From: Hyphomicrobiales bacterium
GTDB taxonomy: Bacteria; Pseudomonadota; Alphaproteobacteria; Rhizobiales; Rhizobiaceae
Reading direction: 5' to 3'
Length of the DNA: 64,000 nucleotides
Assembly (NCBI GenBank): GCA_900472175.1
Contig: UCHD01000002.1
Coordinates: forward strand, 1 to 64,000
This document shows positions 8,923-20,977 of this stretch, in pieces. Position 1 is the stretch's first letter. The number at the start of each line of letters is the position of its first letter. Both the position numbers and the translations under genes were made by a program. The notes under the pieces were generated by a model. It saw only the letters and a program-made list of their open reading frames with translations, did not search any database and was not told where the DNA came from.

Positions 8923-9609
8923 ATGGACGAGATCTCCTCACTGGAACGTCGCCCTGATGGCAGCACCGGCCCGATCCGGCGCACCGCTCTGCACGACACA
9001 CTCGTCAATCACCTGCGCGACATGATCATCGAAGGTGACCTGGAGCCCGGAACGCGCCTGCATGAAGGGCAGCTTGGCGAACAGCTCGGGGTTTCCCGCA
9101 CGCCACTGCGTGAAGCGATCAAGTATCTGGCCAGCGAAGGCCTGGTGGAGCTGGTGCCGAGCCGGGGCGGCGTGGTGAAGCGCTTCAGCCCGAAGGATGT
9201 CCATGACATGCTGACGGTGCTGCGTACGCTGGAGGAACTTGCAGGCCGTCTCGCCTGCGAACTGGCAAGCGACGCGGAAATTGCGGAAGCGCGCGCCCTG
9301 CACGATGAGATGATCGTGCGCTACAAGGCTGCCGATCGCCTGAAGTACTACAAGCTCAACCAAGCCATTCACACGGCGATCGTCCGGATGGCGCAGAACA
9401 GCTCGCTGATCGATATCCACGCCATGCTGCAGACGCGGCTGAAGCGTATCCGCTTCATCGGCCATGAGGGCCCGGAAAAGTGGGCGGCCTCCGTCGGCGA
9501 ACACGAGGAAATGATCTCGGCGCTGGAAGCCCGCGACAAGGCCCGCCTCTCCGAAGTGCTCGGCCGGCACCTGTTCAACGCCTGGGACCGGGTGCGCGAT
9601 TCAATCTGA
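8923..9609 (+). CDS. GntR-family regulator, FCD type
   Basis: A 228-residue regulator. The winged helix is at about residues 20-90 (GEQLGVSRTPLREAIKYLAS). The C-terminal FCD ligand domain includes QAIHTAIV and the metal-type histidines in GEHEEM and LGRHLFNAW. It is divergent from the pdxA2-tctCBA-isomerase-kinase operon across about 180 bp, so it probably represses that operon and responds to a pathway intermediate. FCD regulators commonly bind organic acids. Confidence 0.9.
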   Translation: MDEISSLERRPDGSTGPIRRTALHDTLVNHLRDMIIEGDLEPGTRLHEGQLGEQLGVSRTPLREAIKYLASEGLVELVPSRGGVVKRFSPKDVHDMLTVLRTLEELAGRLACELASDAEIAEARALHDEMIVRYKAADRLKYYKLNQAIHTAIVRMAQNSSLIDIHAMLQTRLKRIRFIGHEGPEKWAASVGEHEEMISALEARDKARLSEVLGRHLFNAWDRVRDSI

Positions 9610-9656
9610 CGCGGCCCGCCATTCTTCAACGGCAGTTCAGGGACAGACCTGCGATC

Positions 9657-10664
9657 CTATCCGCGGCCGGAAGCCGCCTCGCGCCGCAACGACGCCGGGC
9701 TTTTTGCCGTCCACTTGCGGAACGCCCGGTGAAAGGCGCTGGGTTCGGAATAGCCAAGCTGCGCTGCGATCTCTCCCACACTTGCGTCACCGCCCAGCAG
9801 CATCTCGATTGCACGGTCGCGGCGAATTTCGTCCTTGATGCCAGCATAGCTTTGCCCTTCGCCCTGCAGGCGGTGGCGCAGCGTCGACGGGGACATGTGC
9901 ATCTGCGCGGCAAGATCGCCGAACCCGGTCCAGCTTATGGGTGTCTGTTGGCGCAGCCGCTTGCGCACCACGGCAGCGAGGCCAGCGTCATAGCGATAGC
10001 GCACAAGAATGTTGGCAGGCGCGCCACGCAGAAAATGCTTCAAGGCTTGCTCGGTGCGGGCGATCGGCAGTTTCAAGACTGAGCGGTCGAAGGCAAGCCG
10101 GCTGACAGGTTGCGAAAACTGCACGGGCGCGCCGAAGAAAAGGCGGTAGTCGGCGCCCTCCAGCGGTTCGGGGCAGCGGAAATCCACCCGGCGGATCGGG
10201 ATGCGACGGCCGACCAGCCAGCAGGTGATACCGTGCAGCAGGATCCAGTAGGTCCGGTAGGCGAAGGCCGAGCGGGCCTTGCCCTTGTCGCTCAGGACGA
10301 TTTCTGCCAGCCCGTCGCGGATTACCAGTTCGCCGCTCGGGTCTTCCAGCACGACGCCCAAAAAACGCAAAGCCCGGCGAAGCGCCTGGTCGAGCGTCCG
10401 TGCATGCAGCACGCAATGACAGAGAAGCGTAAAGCTGCCGCGCCGCATCGGCCGCTCGCCCATACCGAAGAACTCGTCGTCCACTTCGGCGGCGACCGCC
10501 AGCCACAGGGCACCGTAAGTTTCGGCGGAAATCGGGTTTTCGACCACGGCCGGCAGGCCCAGTGACACCAAAAGCGGCGCCGTTGGCTTGCCAATCCGGC
10601 GCAGGCAATCGAGCGCCTCCTCGACAAACGAGGGCGAGATCATCCGCCGGTCGGCGTCCACCAT
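9657..10664 (-). CDS. AraC-family transcriptional regulator
   Basis: A 335-residue regulator with the N-terminal arabinose-binding-like domain found in OruR/ArgR-type AraC proteins. The C-terminal double helix-turn-helix runs from about residue 240 (FGDLAAQMHMSPSTLRHRLQ, then VGEIAAQLGYSEPSAFHRAF). An in-frame ATG at 10679 overlaps the AGAGGAAA ribosome site, so I chose ATG 10664. It is divergent from the branched-chain degradation operon and is its likely activator. The inducer is unknown. Confidence 0.88.
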   Translation of the reverse strand: MVDADRRMISPSFVEEALDCLRRIGKPTAPLLVSLGLPAVVENPISAETYGALWLAVAAEVDDEFFGMGERPMRRGSFTLLCHCVLHARTLDQALRRALRFLGVVLEDPSGELVIRDGLAEIVLSDKGKARSAFAYRTYWILLHGITCWLVGRRIPIRRVDFRCPEPLEGADYRLFFGAPVQFSQPVSRLAFDRSVLKLPIARTEQALKHFLRGAPANILVRYRYDAGLAAVVRKRLRQQTPISWTGFGDLAAQMHMSPSTLRHRLQGEGQSYAGIKDEIRRDRAIEMLLGGDASVGEIAAQLGYSEPSAFHRAFRKWTAKSPASLRREAASGRG

Positions 10665-10755
10665 CGGCTTTCCTCTCATATGGCAAAATTGGCCGAAAAA
10701 TGAAGGACAGTTCTGTCATCGCTTGCAATACCGCGCAAGCGTAAAGTCCGGAAGG

Positions 10756-10776
10756 TGCCATGATTGAAATCTGGCA
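10756..10776. promoter_or_regulatory. possible activator site TGCCA-N11-TGGCA
   Basis: An inverted repeat, TGCCA at 10756-10760 and TGGCA at 10772-10776, lies between the AraC gene and the SDR gene. A further TGGCA is at 10681. It could be bound by the AraC regulator, but the half-sites are short and may be chance. Confidence 0.25.
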
Positions 10777-10857
10777 TAGGGACGGAACGCGGCGGGGAGG
10801 CTGCATGACGTATCAATGGCTGACTGCTGCGCGCCTTCGCACAAGAAGGGCAGTGCT

Positions 10858-11625
10858 ATGAAGATTTCCGGCAAGGTTTTTGTGGTGACCGGTGGTGGTT
10901 CCGGCCTTGGCGCGGCTGTCACGCGCATGCTGGCCGAGGCTGGCGCCCGCATCGTCATCGCCGATATCAATCAGGACGGCGGCGCACAGGTGGCTGCCGG
11001 TCTCGGCTCTAGCGCCCGGTACATTCGCACCGATGTCACCAGCGAGCCGGACGCTCAGGCCGCCATCAACGCCGCGCTTGAAACATTCGGCTACCTGAAT
11101 GGGCTGATCAATTGCGCTGGCGTCGCGCCGGGCGAAAAGGTTCTTGGCCGCGACGGTCCGCATCGGCTTGAGAGCTTTGCCCAGGCGATCGGCATCAATC
11201 TGGTCGGCACATTCAACATGATCCGGCTTGCCGCTGCCGCCATCCAGGCGCAGGAACCGGACAGCGAAGGCGAACGCGGCGTCATCGTTAACACAGCCTC
11301 CGTTGCGGCGTTCGACGGCCAGATCGGTCAGGCTGCCTATTCCGCCTCCAAGGGCGGCGTCGTCGGCATGACCCTGCCGATTGCGCGCGAACTCGCCCGC
11401 TACGGCATCCGCGTCGTCACCATCGCGCCGGGTATTTTCGAGACGCCGATGATGGCCGGCATGCCGCCCGAGACGCAGGAAGCGCTTGGAAAGAGCGTAC
11501 CGTTTCCGCCACGCCTTGGCCGTCCGGCTGAATTTGCCGCTTTGGTGCGCCACATCTGTGAGAACACCATGCTGAATGGCGAGGTCATCCGTCTGGATGG
11601 CGCGCTGCGCATGGGGCCGCGCTGA
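10858..11625 (+). CDS. SDR 3-hydroxyacyl-CoA dehydrogenase, type II (2-methyl-3-hydroxybutyryl-CoA type)
   Basis: A 255-residue short-chain dehydrogenase. It has the nucleotide motif TGGGSGLG, the catalytic [21 protein letters not shown] (Ser, Tyr, Lys) and the C-terminal [10 protein letters not shown] typical of the HSD17B10-like group. That group oxidises 2-methyl-3-hydroxybutyryl-CoA in isoleucine breakdown. ATG 10858 follows AGAAGGG, in preference to an upstream in-frame start at 10816. It is the first gene of the ten-gene operon and is followed by the matching thiolase. Confidence 0.88.
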   Translation: MKISGKVFVVTGGGSGLGAAVTRMLAEAGARIVIADINQDGGAQVAAGLGSSARYIRTDVTSEPDAQAAINAALETFGYLNGLINCAGVAPGEKVLGRDGPHRLESFAQAIGINLVGTFNMIRLAAAAIQAQEPDSEGERGVIVNTASVAAFDGQIGQAAYSASKGGVVGMTLPIARELARYGIRVVTIAPGIFETPMMAGMPPETQEALGKSVPFPPRLGRPAEFAALVRHICENTMLNGEVIRLDGALRMGPR

Positions 11626-11644
11626 GCGGCTTGGGAGGTTTGAA

Positions 11645-12832
11645 ATGACAGCACATGATCCCATCGTCATTGTCGGCGCCGCCCGTACCGCCATGGGCGG
11701 ATTTCAAGGTGACCTGCAGGGCGCCACCGCGCCGGACCTCGGGGCTGCGGCCATTCGCGCCGCATTGGAGCGCAGCGGCCTGGCATCGGAGCTGGTGGAT
11801 GAAGTCGTGTTCGGCTGCGTGCTTCCGGCCGGGCAGGGGCAGGCACCAGCCCGGCAGGCGGCTATCGGCGCGGGTCTTCCATTTGCAACCGGCGCCAGCA
11901 CCGTCAACAAGATGTGTGGCTCGGGCATGAAGGCGGCGATGCTGGCGCATGACCTGATCCTGGCCGGTAGCGCCAACATTGCCGTCACCGGTGGCATGGA
12001 AAGCATGAGCAACGCGCCCTATCTGCTGGATCGGGCCCGTGGTGGTTACCGGCTCGGCCATGGCCGCGTCATCGACCACATGTTCCTCGACGGGCTGGAG
12101 GATGCCTATGACAAGGGACGGCTGATGGGCACGTTTGCCGAAGATTGTGCCGAGGCCTACCAGTTCACCCGCCCCGCCCAGGACGATTTTGCCGTGGCTT
12201 CGCTCACTCGTGCTCAAAAGGCAATTCAAGATGGGGCGTTCGATGCAGAGATCACGCCGGTCACCGTGAAGACTGGAAAGACGGAACAGATCGTCAGCCG
12301 CGATGAACAACCGGGCAAGGCGAAACTTGAAAAAATTCCGACGCTGAAACCTGCCTTCCGCGAAGGCGGCACGGTAACGGCGGCGAATGCCAGCTCGATT
12401 TCCGATGGCGCCGCCGCACTGGTGCTGATGCGCCGCTCCGAAGCAGAGCGTAGGGGATTGACGCCGCTTGCCACCATCACCGGCCATTCCACCCATGCGC
12501 AGGCACCCAATCTGTTTGCCACCGCACCGATCGGCGCGCTGAAGAAGCTCAGCGAACGCACCGGATGGGCCTTGAAGGATGTCGATCTGTTCGAGATCAA
12601 CGAGGCCTTCGCCGTTGTCGCCATGGCTGCGATGCGCGATCTCGACCTGCCGCACGACAAGGTCAACATCCATGGCGGTGCCTGCGCGCTTGGCCATCCC
12701 ATTGGCGCATCCGGCGCCCGCGTCATCGTCACATTGCTGGCGGCTCTTGAGCGCTACGGTCTGAAGCGCGGCATGGCCTCGCTCTGCATCGGCGGCGGCG
12801 AGGCGACGGCGATCGCGGTCGAGCGGCATTGA
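11645..12832 (+). CDS. acetyl-CoA acyltransferase (thiolase)
   Basis: A 395-residue thiolase. The nucleophilic cysteine is in NKMCGSGMKA, the active-site NEAFAV and the final GHPIGASGARV plus CIGGGEA are intact. Beside an HSD10-like dehydrogenase it most likely cleaves 2-methylacetoacetyl-CoA to acetyl-CoA and propionyl-CoA, though it may also handle acetoacetyl-CoA. ATG 11645 has GGGAGG at 11633-11638; upstream in-frame starts overlap the SDR gene and are less likely. Confidence 0.92.
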   Translation: MTAHDPIVIVGAARTAMGGFQGDLQGATAPDLGAAAIRAALERSGLASELVDEVVFGCVLPAGQGQAPARQAAIGAGLPFATGASTVNKMCGSGMKAAMLAHDLILAGSANIAVTGGMESMSNAPYLLDRARGGYRLGHGRVIDHMFLDGLEDAYDKGRLMGTFAEDCAEAYQFTRPAQDDFAVASLTRAQKAIQDGAFDAEITPVTVKTGKTEQIVSRDEQPGKAKLEKIPTLKPAFREGGTVTAANASSISDGAAALVLMRRSEAERRGLTPLATITGHSTHAQAPNLFATAPIGALKKLSERTGWALKDVDLFEINEAFAVVAMAAMRDLDLPHDKVNIHGGACALGHPIGASGARVIVTLLAALERYGLKRGMASLCIGGGEATAIAVERH

Positions 12833-12856
12833 GCGGAACGGGGAGGAAAGCAAAAC

Positions 12857-13984
12857 ATGATCCTTTCTGAGCAGCAGATCCAGATCCGCGACATGGCTCG
12901 CGATTTCGCCCGCGAGCGGCTGGCACCGGGCGCTGCCGAGCGCGACGTGTCGCATGCGTTTCCGAAAGGCGAACTGAAGGAGATGGGCGAGCTCGGTTTC
13001 CTCGGCATGCTGGTGCCGGAGGCCTATGGCGGCTCGGAGACCGGAACCGTTGCCTATGCGGTCGCGCTCGAGGAAATTGCCGCCGGTGACGGCCCCTGCT
13101 CGACGATCATGAGCGTGCACAGTTCGGTGGGTTGTGTGCCGATCCTGAAATTCGGCACAGAAGAGCAGAAGCAGCGCTTCCTGCCGAAACTGGCCTCCGG
13201 TGAATGGATCGGCGGCTTTGCGCTGACGGAACCGCAGGCAGGGTCCGACGCCTCCAACCTGCGCACCCGCGCCCGCCGCGACGGCGACCATTACGTGCTC
13301 GACGGCGCCAAGCAGTTCATCACATCCGGCAAGAACGGCAATGTCATCATCGTCTTCGCCGTTACCGATCCCGATGCCGGCAAAAAGGGCATCACGGCCT
13401 TCATTGTGCCGACCGACACGCCCGGCTATGAGGTTGTTCGCGTCGAACACAAGCTTGGCCTGCATTCTTCCGACACCTGCCAGATCGCCTTCACCAATAT
13501 GCGTATCCCCGCTGACCTGCGGTTGGGCGCCGAGGGCGAGGGTTACAGGATCGCGCTTGCCAATCTCGAAGGCGGCCGCATCGGCATCGCCTCTCAATCG
13601 GTCGGCATGGCGCGGGCCGCCTTCGAGGCGGCCCGCGATTATGCCCGCGAGCGCATTGCCTTCGGCAAACCGATCATCGAGCACCAGGCCGTCGCCTTCC
13701 GTCTTGCCGACATGGCGACGCAGATTACAGCGGCGCGGCAGATGGTGCTGCATGCGGCCGAGCTGAAGGAGGCCGGTGAACCCTGCCTGACGGAGGCGTC
13801 GATGGCAAAACTGTTTGCCTCGGAGATAGCGGAAAAGGTCTGCTCGGACGCGATCCAGATCCATGGCGGCTACGGATACATGTCGGACTATCCGGTTGAG
13901 CGCATCTATCGCGACGTCCGCATTTGCCAGATCTATGAAGGTACAAGCGACGTGCAACGCATCGTCATTGCCCGTAGTCTATAA
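12857..13984 (+). CDS. acyl-CoA dehydrogenase (short/branched-chain)
   Basis: A 375-residue FAD-dependent acyl-CoA dehydrogenase. Typical motifs are [13 protein letters not shown], the helix with [19 protein letters not shown] and the C-terminal [14 protein letters not shown]. The operon context points to isobutyryl-CoA and 2-methylbutyryl-CoA as substrates. It is the only acyl-CoA dehydrogenase in the operon, so one enzyme may serve both the valine and isoleucine branches. GGGGAGGAAAG precedes ATG 12857. Confidence 0.92.
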   Translation: MILSEQQIQIRDMARDFARERLAPGAAERDVSHAFPKGELKEMGELGFLGMLVPEAYGGSETGTVAYAVALEEIAAGDGPCSTIMSVHSSVGCVPILKFGTEEQKQRFLPKLASGEWIGGFALTEPQAGSDASNLRTRARRDGDHYVLDGAKQFITSGKNGNVIIVFAVTDPDAGKKGITAFIVPTDTPGYEVVRVEHKLGLHSSDTCQIAFTNMRIPADLRLGAEGEGYRIALANLEGGRIGIASQSVGMARAAFEAARDYARERIAFGKPIIEHQAVAFRLADMATQITAARQMVLHAAELKEAGEPCLTEASMAKLFASEIAEKVCSDAIQIHGGYGYMSDYPVERIYRDVRICQIYEGTSDVQRIVIARSL

Positions 13985-15283
<1,299 letters not shown>

Positions 15284-15284
15284 C

Positions 15285-16298
15285 ATGGCCAGAATGACAA
15301 TGATCGAGGCCGTGCGCAGCGCCATGGACGTCTCGATGGAACGTGACGACGACGTGGTCGTCTTCGGCGAGGACGTCGGCTATTTCGGCGGCGTCTTCCG
15401 TTGCACCCAGGGGCTTCAGGCGAAATACGGCAAGACCCGCTGCTTCGACGCTCCCATCAGCGAAAGCGGCATCGTCGGCACCGCGATCGGCATGGCGGCC
15501 TATGGCCTGAAACCTTGCGTCGAAATCCAGTTCGCCGATTACATGTACCCGGCCTACGACCAGATCACCCAGGAAGCCGCCCGTATCCGCTACCGGTCAA
15601 ACGGCGACTTCACCTGCCCGATCGTGCTGCGGATGCCGACCGGCGGCGGCATTTTTGGCGGGCAGACGCACAGCCAAAGCCCGGAGGCGCTGTTTACCCA
15701 TGTCTGCGGTCTGAAGGTCGTTGTTCCGTCAAACCCGTATGACGCAAAGGGCCTGCTGATCGCCTCGATCGAAGACCCCGACCCGGTGATGTTCCTCGAG
15801 CCGAAGCGCCTCTACAACGGCCCTTTCGACGGCCATCACGACAGGCCGGTGACGCCATGGTCCAAGCATGAACTCGGCGAGGTGCCGGAAGGCCATTACA
15901 GCATTCCGATCGGCAAGGCCGAAATCCGAAGGCAAGGTTCTGCGGTCACCGTGATCGCCTATGGCACGATGGTGCACGTGGCTTTGGCCGCCGCTGAGGA
16001 AATGGGTGTGGATGCCGAGGTGATCGACCTGCGCAGCCTTCTGCCGCTTGATCTCGATACGATCGTGCAATCGGTCACCAAGACCGGCCGCTGCGTCGTC
16101 GTCCATGAGGCAACCCTGACGTCCGGTTACGGCGCCGAACTGGCGGCCCTCGTGCAGGAACATTGCTTCTACCAGCTGGAAGCACCGATCGTGCGGGTCA
16201 CGGGTTGGGACACGCCTTATCCGCATGCGCAGGAATGGGATTATTTCCCCGGACCCGGCCGCGTCGGCCGCGCGCTTGCCGAAGTGATGGAGGCGTGA
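15285..16298 (+). CDS. bkdAb: branched-chain 2-oxoacid dehydrogenase E1 beta
   Basis: A 337-residue partner of E1 alpha. It has VFGEDVGYFGGVFRCTQGL, FADYMYPAYDQI, the RMPTGGGIFGGQTHSQSPEA loop and VHEATLTSGYGAELAA. I chose ATG 15285 directly after the E1 alpha stop; a longer in-frame extension lies within E1 alpha. The full length matches the family. Confidence 0.94.
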   Translation: MARMTMIEAVRSAMDVSMERDDDVVVFGEDVGYFGGVFRCTQGLQAKYGKTRCFDAPISESGIVGTAIGMAAYGLKPCVEIQFADYMYPAYDQITQEAARIRYRSNGDFTCPIVLRMPTGGGIFGGQTHSQSPEALFTHVCGLKVVVPSNPYDAKGLLIASIEDPDPVMFLEPKRLYNGPFDGHHDRPVTPWSKHELGEVPEGHYSIPIGKAEIRRQGSAVTVIAYGTMVHVALAAAEEMGVDAEVIDLRSLLPLDLDTIVQSVTKTGRCVVVHEATLTSGYGAELAALVQEHCFYQLEAPIVRVTGWDTPYPHAQEWDYFPGPGRVGRALAEVMEA

Positions 16299-16300
16299 CC

Positions 16301-17572
16301 ATGGGTGAATTCATCATCAAGATGCCGGATGTGGGCGAAGGTGTGGCGGAAGCCGAGCTGGTCGAATGGCATTGCAAGGTTGGAGATCCCGTCCGCGAAG
16401 ATATGATCCTTGCAGCCGTCATGACCGACAAGGCAACGGTCGAAATCCCGTCGCCGGTGACCGGTACCGTTCTCTGGCTCGGCGCCGAGATCGGCGATAC
16501 GGTTGCGGTTAAAGCGCCGCTGATGCGCATTCAGGTCGCAGGCGAGGGTGGCGAGGTGGAAGCCGTTGCGATGGCGGAAACGGTGACGGTCGAGTTCGTC
16601 GAGCCACCTATTGCAAAATCGGAAAGCCACCCGCCCGTCGAAACAAAGAAGTCCATCCCGTCCACGCCGGTTGCGAAGACACCGGCGCAACCCCACGCGG
16701 ATAAACCGCTTGCCTCGCCCGCCGTCCGTCTCCGGGCGCAGGATGGCGGCATAGATCTCAGGCAGGTGTCGGGCACCGGCCCCGCCGGGCGCATCACCCA
16801 TGACGATCTCGACCAGTTCCTGGCCCGTGGCGCGCAGCCGCAACCTGCGTCCAGCGGTCTTGCCAAAAAGACCGCCGTCGAGGAGATCAAGGTCACCGGC
16901 CTTCGCCGCCGCATTTCTGAAAAGATGGTGCTGGCGACCTCGCGCATTCCCCATATCACCTATGTCGAGGAGATCGACGTCACCGATCTGGAGGACTTGC
17001 GCGCAACGATGAACGCCACCCGCAAGCCGGACCAGACGAAGCTGACGATCCTGCCCTTCCTGATGCGGGCCCTGGTGAAGACCATCGACGAGCAGCCCGT
17101 CGTCAATGCCACCTTCGACGACGACGCAGGCATCATCAGCCGTCACGCGGCGGTGCATATCGGCATCGCCACCCAGACACCGGCGGGCCTGACGGTCCCG
17201 GTCGTTCGCCATGCGGAAGCGCGCGGCATCTGGGATTGCGCCGCCGAAGTCGTGCGGTTGGCCGAAGCCGCCCGCACGGGCTCGGCGCTGCGTGAAGAAC
17301 TCTCCGGCTCCACCATCACCATCACTTCGCTCGGCGCCATGGGCGGCATCGCCACGACGCCGATCATCAACCATCCGGAGGTGGCGATCGTCGGGGTCAA
17401 CAAGATCATGACACGGCCGGTCTGGGACGGCAGCCAGTTCATCCCGCGCAAGATGATGAACCTCTCGTCCAGCTTCGACCACCGTGTGGTGGACGGATGG
17501 GATGCGGCAACCTTCGTCCAGAGGATCAAGGCGTTACTCGAAACTCCCGCGCTGATTTTCATTGAAAGCTGA
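16301..17572 (+). CDS. bkdB: branched-chain 2-oxoacid dehydrogenase E2 (dihydrolipoyl acyltransferase)
   Basis: A 423-residue core subunit. A single lipoyl domain lies at about residues 4-78, with the lipoylated lysine at residue 44 in [11 protein letters not shown] Pro/Ala/Lys linker follows, then the E3/E1-binding domain ([20 protein letters not shown]). The catalytic domain ends with [14 protein letters not shown], which holds the active histidine and aspartate. ATG 16301 follows the E1 beta stop by two bases. The E3 start lies five bases beyond its stop. Confidence 0.94.
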   Translation: MGEFIIKMPDVGEGVAEAELVEWHCKVGDPVREDMILAAVMTDKATVEIPSPVTGTVLWLGAEIGDTVAVKAPLMRIQVAGEGGEVEAVAMAETVTVEFVEPPIAKSESHPPVETKKSIPSTPVAKTPAQPHADKPLASPAVRLRAQDGGIDLRQVSGTGPAGRITHDDLDQFLARGAQPQPASSGLAKKTAVEEIKVTGLRRRISEKMVLATSRIPHITYVEEIDVTDLEDLRATMNATRKPDQTKLTILPFLMRALVKTIDEQPVVNATFDDDAGIISRHAAVHIGIATQTPAGLTVPVVRHAEARGIWDCAAEVVRLAEAARTGSALREELSGSTITITSLGAMGGIATTPIINHPEVAIVGVNKIMTRPVWDGSQFIPRKMMNLSSSFDHRVVDGWDAATFVQRIKALLETPALIFIES

Positions 17573-17576
17573 GCCC

Positions 17577-18968
17577 ATGAAAGAGATCGTCTGCAAACTT
17601 CTCGTCATCGGCGCTGGTCCCGGCGGCTATATTTGCGCCATCCGGGCCGGGCAGCTCGGGATCGACACGGTCATCGTCGAAGCCGTCAAGGCTGGCGGCA
17701 CCTGCCTCAACATCGGCTGCATCCCCTCCAAGGCGCTGATCCATGCGGCCGAGGAATTCGAAAAAGTCAGCCATATGGCGGCTGCCAAAAGCCCGCTCGG
17801 GATTTCGGTCGAGACGCCGAAGCTCGATCTTGCCAAGACCATCGCCTGGAAGGACGGCATCGTCGGGCGGCTGAACAGTGGCGTTCTGGGGCTCCTGCGC
17901 AAGGCCCGGGTCAAGATCGTCCATGGCCGGGCAAAATTCCGCGACGGCAAGACCGTCGAGGTCGAGACGGAAACGGGCACGCAGGTCATCCGCGCCGAAA
18001 CGATTGTCATTGCGACCGGTTCGGAGCCCGTCGAATTGCCGTTCCTGCCCTTCGGCGGGCCGGTGATTTCCTCGACGGAAGCGCTGTCTCTGAAAACCGT
18101 GCCGCAAAAGCTGGTGGTGGTCGGCGGCGGCTATATCGGGCTTGAACTGGGCACCGCCTTTGCCAAGCTGGGCTCGAAGGTAACCGTCGTGGAAGCAACA
18201 TCACAAATCTTGCCGCAATATGATGCCGAACTGGTCAAGCCGGTGGCCAAGCGGCTGGCCGATCTCGGTATCCGTGTCCTGACCGGTGCCAAGGCCAAGG
18301 GGCTTTCCGGCAACACGCTGCTGATCGAAACCGCCGAGGGCGCGGAAGAGCAGCTTGCCGCCGACAAGATACTCGTCACCGTCGGCCGCAAGCCGAGGAC
18401 GGAAGGCTGGGGGCTGGACGAACTCGACCTTGATCGCGCTGGCAAATTCCTGCGTATCGACGACCGCTGCCGCACCTCGATGCGCGGCGTCCATGCCATC
18501 GGCGATATTACCGGTGAGCCGATGCTGGCCCACCGCGCCATGGCGCAAGGTGAGATGGTTGCCGAAATCGTTGCGGGCAAAAAGCGCACATGGGACAAGC
18601 GCTGCATTCCGGCGGTCTGCTTTACCGATCCGGAGATTGTCACTGCCGGCCTGTCGCCGGATGAGGCACGGGCGCAGGGCTACGAAATCCGTGTCGGGCA
18701 GTTTCCGTTCAGTGCCAACGGCCGCGCCATGACCATGCTCTCGGAAGACGGCTTCGTGCGTATCGTCGCACGCGCCGACAGCAATCTCGTTCTCGGCATC
18801 CAGGCCGTCGGCTCCGGTGTTTCCGAACTGTCGAGCGCGTTTGCGTTGGCCATCGAAATGGGAGCCCGCCTGGAAGACATCGCCGCGACGATCCACGCCC
18901 ACCCGACACGCAGTGAAGGCTTCCAGGAAGCCGCCTTGAAAGCGCTTGGCCATGCCCTCCACATCTGA
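17577..18968 (+). CDS. lpdV: dihydrolipoyl dehydrogenase (E3 of the branched-chain complex)
   Basis: A 463-residue flavoprotein disulfide reductase. The FAD motif is [19 protein letters not shown], the redox cysteines are in [15 protein letters not shown], the NAD motif is [12 protein letters not shown], and the C-terminal catalytic [10 protein letters not shown] is present. Position after bkdB marks it as the dedicated E3. A TTG at 17562 is in frame but lies inside the E2 gene; ATG 17577 is preferred. The symbol is chosen by context. Confidence 0.93.
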   Translation: MKEIVCKLLVIGAGPGGYICAIRAGQLGIDTVIVEAVKAGGTCLNIGCIPSKALIHAAEEFEKVSHMAAAKSPLGISVETPKLDLAKTIAWKDGIVGRLNSGVLGLLRKARVKIVHGRAKFRDGKTVEVETETGTQVIRAETIVIATGSEPVELPFLPFGGPVISSTEALSLKTVPQKLVVVGGGYIGLELGTAFAKLGSKVTVVEATSQILPQYDAELVKPVAKRLADLGIRVLTGAKAKGLSGNTLLIETAEGAEEQLAADKILVTVGRKPRTEGWGLDELDLDRAGKFLRIDDRCRTSMRGVHAIGDITGEPMLAHRAMAQGEMVAEIVAGKKRTWDKRCIPAVCFTDPEIVTAGLSPDEARAQGYEIRVGQFPFSANGRAMTMLSEDGFVRIVARADSNLVLGIQAVGSGVSELSSAFALAIEMGARLEDIAATIHAHPTRSEGFQEAALKALGHALHI

Positions 18969-20055
18969 CCACCTCGCGACAGAAGCCGAAACGCTGGTCG
19001 AACGCGACGGCGCGCTCGGCCGCATCCGGCTCAATCGCCCAAAGGCGCTCAACAGCCTGACGCTACAGATGGTGCGCGACATGGAGGCAGCACTCGACGG
19101 TTTCGAACGGGACTCGGCCATCGCTGCCGTGCTTGTTACAGGCGAGGGGGAACGCGGCTTGTGCGCCGGCGGCGACATCCGGGCGATCTACGATGGGGGG
19201 AAAGCCGGATCGGACGCGCCAACGACATTCTGGCGGGAAGAATACAAGCTCAACGCGCGTATCGGTCATTATCCCAAGCCTTACATCGTAATCATGGACG
19301 GTATCGTCATGGGCGGCGGTGTCGGCATCTCCGTTTATGGCAGCCATCGGATCGTTACCGAACGGACCCGGTTTGCCATGCCGGAAACCGGCATCGGGTT
19401 TTTCCCGGATGTGGGTGGATCATGGTTCCTGACGCGTCAGGCCGGTGAACTCGGCACCTATGTCGGCTTGACCGGCGAACCGCTGGGGGCTGCCGACGCC
19501 ATTCTCTGTGGTCTTGCCGATGTTTTTGTCCCCTCCGGGCGGCTTCCAGAGCTGATCGAGGCCTTGGTATCACTGCCTCCTGACAGCCCGCGCGAAGCCG
19601 TTTCAATCACCATTGCAAGCTTTTCGGAGGCGCCGCCAGTAGGCGTTCTGGAACCGCACCAACAGGCCATCGATCGCCTCTTCGCCTTTGACACGATCGA
19701 AGGCATTCTGGAGGCGCTGCGCCGGGACAATAGTCCTTTTGCTGAAAGGATTTTATCCGTTCTCTCGACAAAATCGCCGCTCAGTCTCAACGTCACGTTG
19801 CGGTTGTTGCGGCTTGGCAAACATGCCGAACGTCTGGAAGATTGCCTCGAACGGGAGTTCGCTGCGACGGCCGCGGTTCTGCGCAGTCATGACTTCTACG
19901 AGGGTGTGCGGGCCGCCGTCATCGACAAGGACCGCAATCCGCACTGGCGGCCAGCGCGGCTTGCCGATGTCACCGCAGCCGATGTCGATGCCTATTTCCA
20001 GCCATCCGCGCGGCCGCTGTTTGCAGACAAGATCAGGGAAGGATCACCAGCATGA
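18952..20055 (+). CDS. 3-hydroxyisobutyryl-CoA hydrolase (crotonase family)
   Basis: A 367-residue crotonase-fold protein, longer than a simple hydratase. It has [28 protein letters not shown] and [17 protein letters not shown], characteristic of HIBCH enzymes of valine degradation. It releases free 3-hydroxyisobutyrate for the next gene product. ATG 18952 overlaps the end of the E3 gene by 17 bases, implying translational coupling. Confidence 0.9.
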   Translation: MPSTSDHLATEAETLVERDGALGRIRLNRPKALNSLTLQMVRDMEAALDGFERDSAIAAVLVTGEGERGLCAGGDIRAIYDGGKAGSDAPTTFWREEYKLNARIGHYPKPYIVIMDGIVMGGGVGISVYGSHRIVTERTRFAMPETGIGFFPDVGGSWFLTRQAGELGTYVGLTGEPLGAADAILCGLADVFVPSGRLPELIEALVSLPPDSPREAVSITIASFSEAPPVGVLEPHQQAIDRLFAFDTIEGILEALRRDNSPFAERILSVLSTKSPLSLNVTLRLLRLGKHAERLEDCLEREFAATAAVLRSHDFYEGVRAAVIDKDRNPHWRPARLADVTAADVDAYFQPSARPLFADKIREGSPA

Positions 20056-20942
20056 CCATCGGTTTTATCGGTCTCGGTCACATGGGCGGGCCGATGGCTG
20101 CCAATCTCGTCAAGGCAGGCCATACGGTAAGGGGATTTGACCTCGCGCAGCCTCTATTGGACGAAGCGCGCGGCAAGGGCATCACCGCCTGCGCGTCGCT
20201 CGCTGAAGCGGTCGCTGGTGCCAATACCGTCATCACCATGCTTCCTGCAGGTAAACACGTCCTGTCGGTCTGGCAGGAGCTGGTGGCCACGGTGCCGTCC
20301 GGCACATTACTGATCGATTGCTCGACCATCGATATCGACAGTGCCCGCGCGGCGCATGACATGGCGGCCGCAAAAGGCTGCCCGTCGCTCGATGCACCCG
20401 TATCCGGCGGAACCGGCGGTGCCACCGCGGGCACGCTGACCTTCATGATCGGCGGCGGTGATGAGGTGTTTGCAAAGTCTCACCCGATCTTCGAAGCGAT
20501 GGGCAAAAAGATCATCCATTGCGGCGGCGTGGCTGCAGGGCAGGCGGCGAAGATCTGCAACAACATGATCCTCGGCATCAGCATGATTGCGGTCGGCGAA
20601 GCCTTCGTGCTCGGCGAAAAACTCGGCCTCTCGCATCAGGCGCTGTTTGATGTCGCCTCGGTATCGTCAGGTCAATGCTGGTCACTGACCACCTACTGCC
20701 CTGTCCCTGGCCCTGTCCCGGCGTCGCCGGCCAACAATGACTACAAGCCGGGTTTTGCCGGTGCGCTGATGCTGAAGGATCTGAAGCTTTCGCAGGAGGC
20801 GGCGCAATCCGCAGGTGCCACCACGCCGCTTGGCGCCAAGGCGGCCGCACTCTACGAATTGTTCAACGAACTCGGAAATGCCGACAAGGATTTTTCCGGC
20901 ATCATCAACATGCTAAGGCAACAATCCGGCGACATCGCCTGA
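20052..20942 (+). CDS. mmsB: 3-hydroxyisobutyrate dehydrogenase
   Basis: A 296-residue beta-hydroxyacid dehydrogenase. The NAD motif is FIGLGHMGGPMAANL, the substrate motif is DAPVSGGTGGATAGTL, and the catalytic lysine is in GQAAKICNNM. It oxidises 3-hydroxyisobutyrate to methylmalonate semialdehyde. Its ATG overlaps the upstream stop codon (20052-20055). The mmsA semialdehyde dehydrogenase that usually acts next is not in this window. Confidence 0.94.
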   Translation: MTIGFIGLGHMGGPMAANLVKAGHTVRGFDLAQPLLDEARGKGITACASLAEAVAGANTVITMLPAGKHVLSVWQELVATVPSGTLLIDCSTIDIDSARAAHDMAAAKGCPSLDAPVSGGTGGATAGTLTFMIGGGDEVFAKSHPIFEAMGKKIIHCGGVAAGQAAKICNNMILGISMIAVGEAFVLGEKLGLSHQALFDVASVSSGQCWSLTTYCPVPGPVPASPANNDYKPGFAGALMLKDLKLSQEAAQSAGATTPLGAKAAALYELFNELGNADKDFSGIINMLRQQSGDIA

Positions 20943-20977
20943 CCAAGCCCTGAACCCTTTGCAAGAGGATCACGCCC

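Noticed and set aside
11585-13957. 790-residue minus-strand ORF opposite thiolase and acyl-CoA dehydrogenase
   Set aside because: A long shadow frame typical of GC-rich DNA. Both plus-strand genes have full families and ribosome sites.
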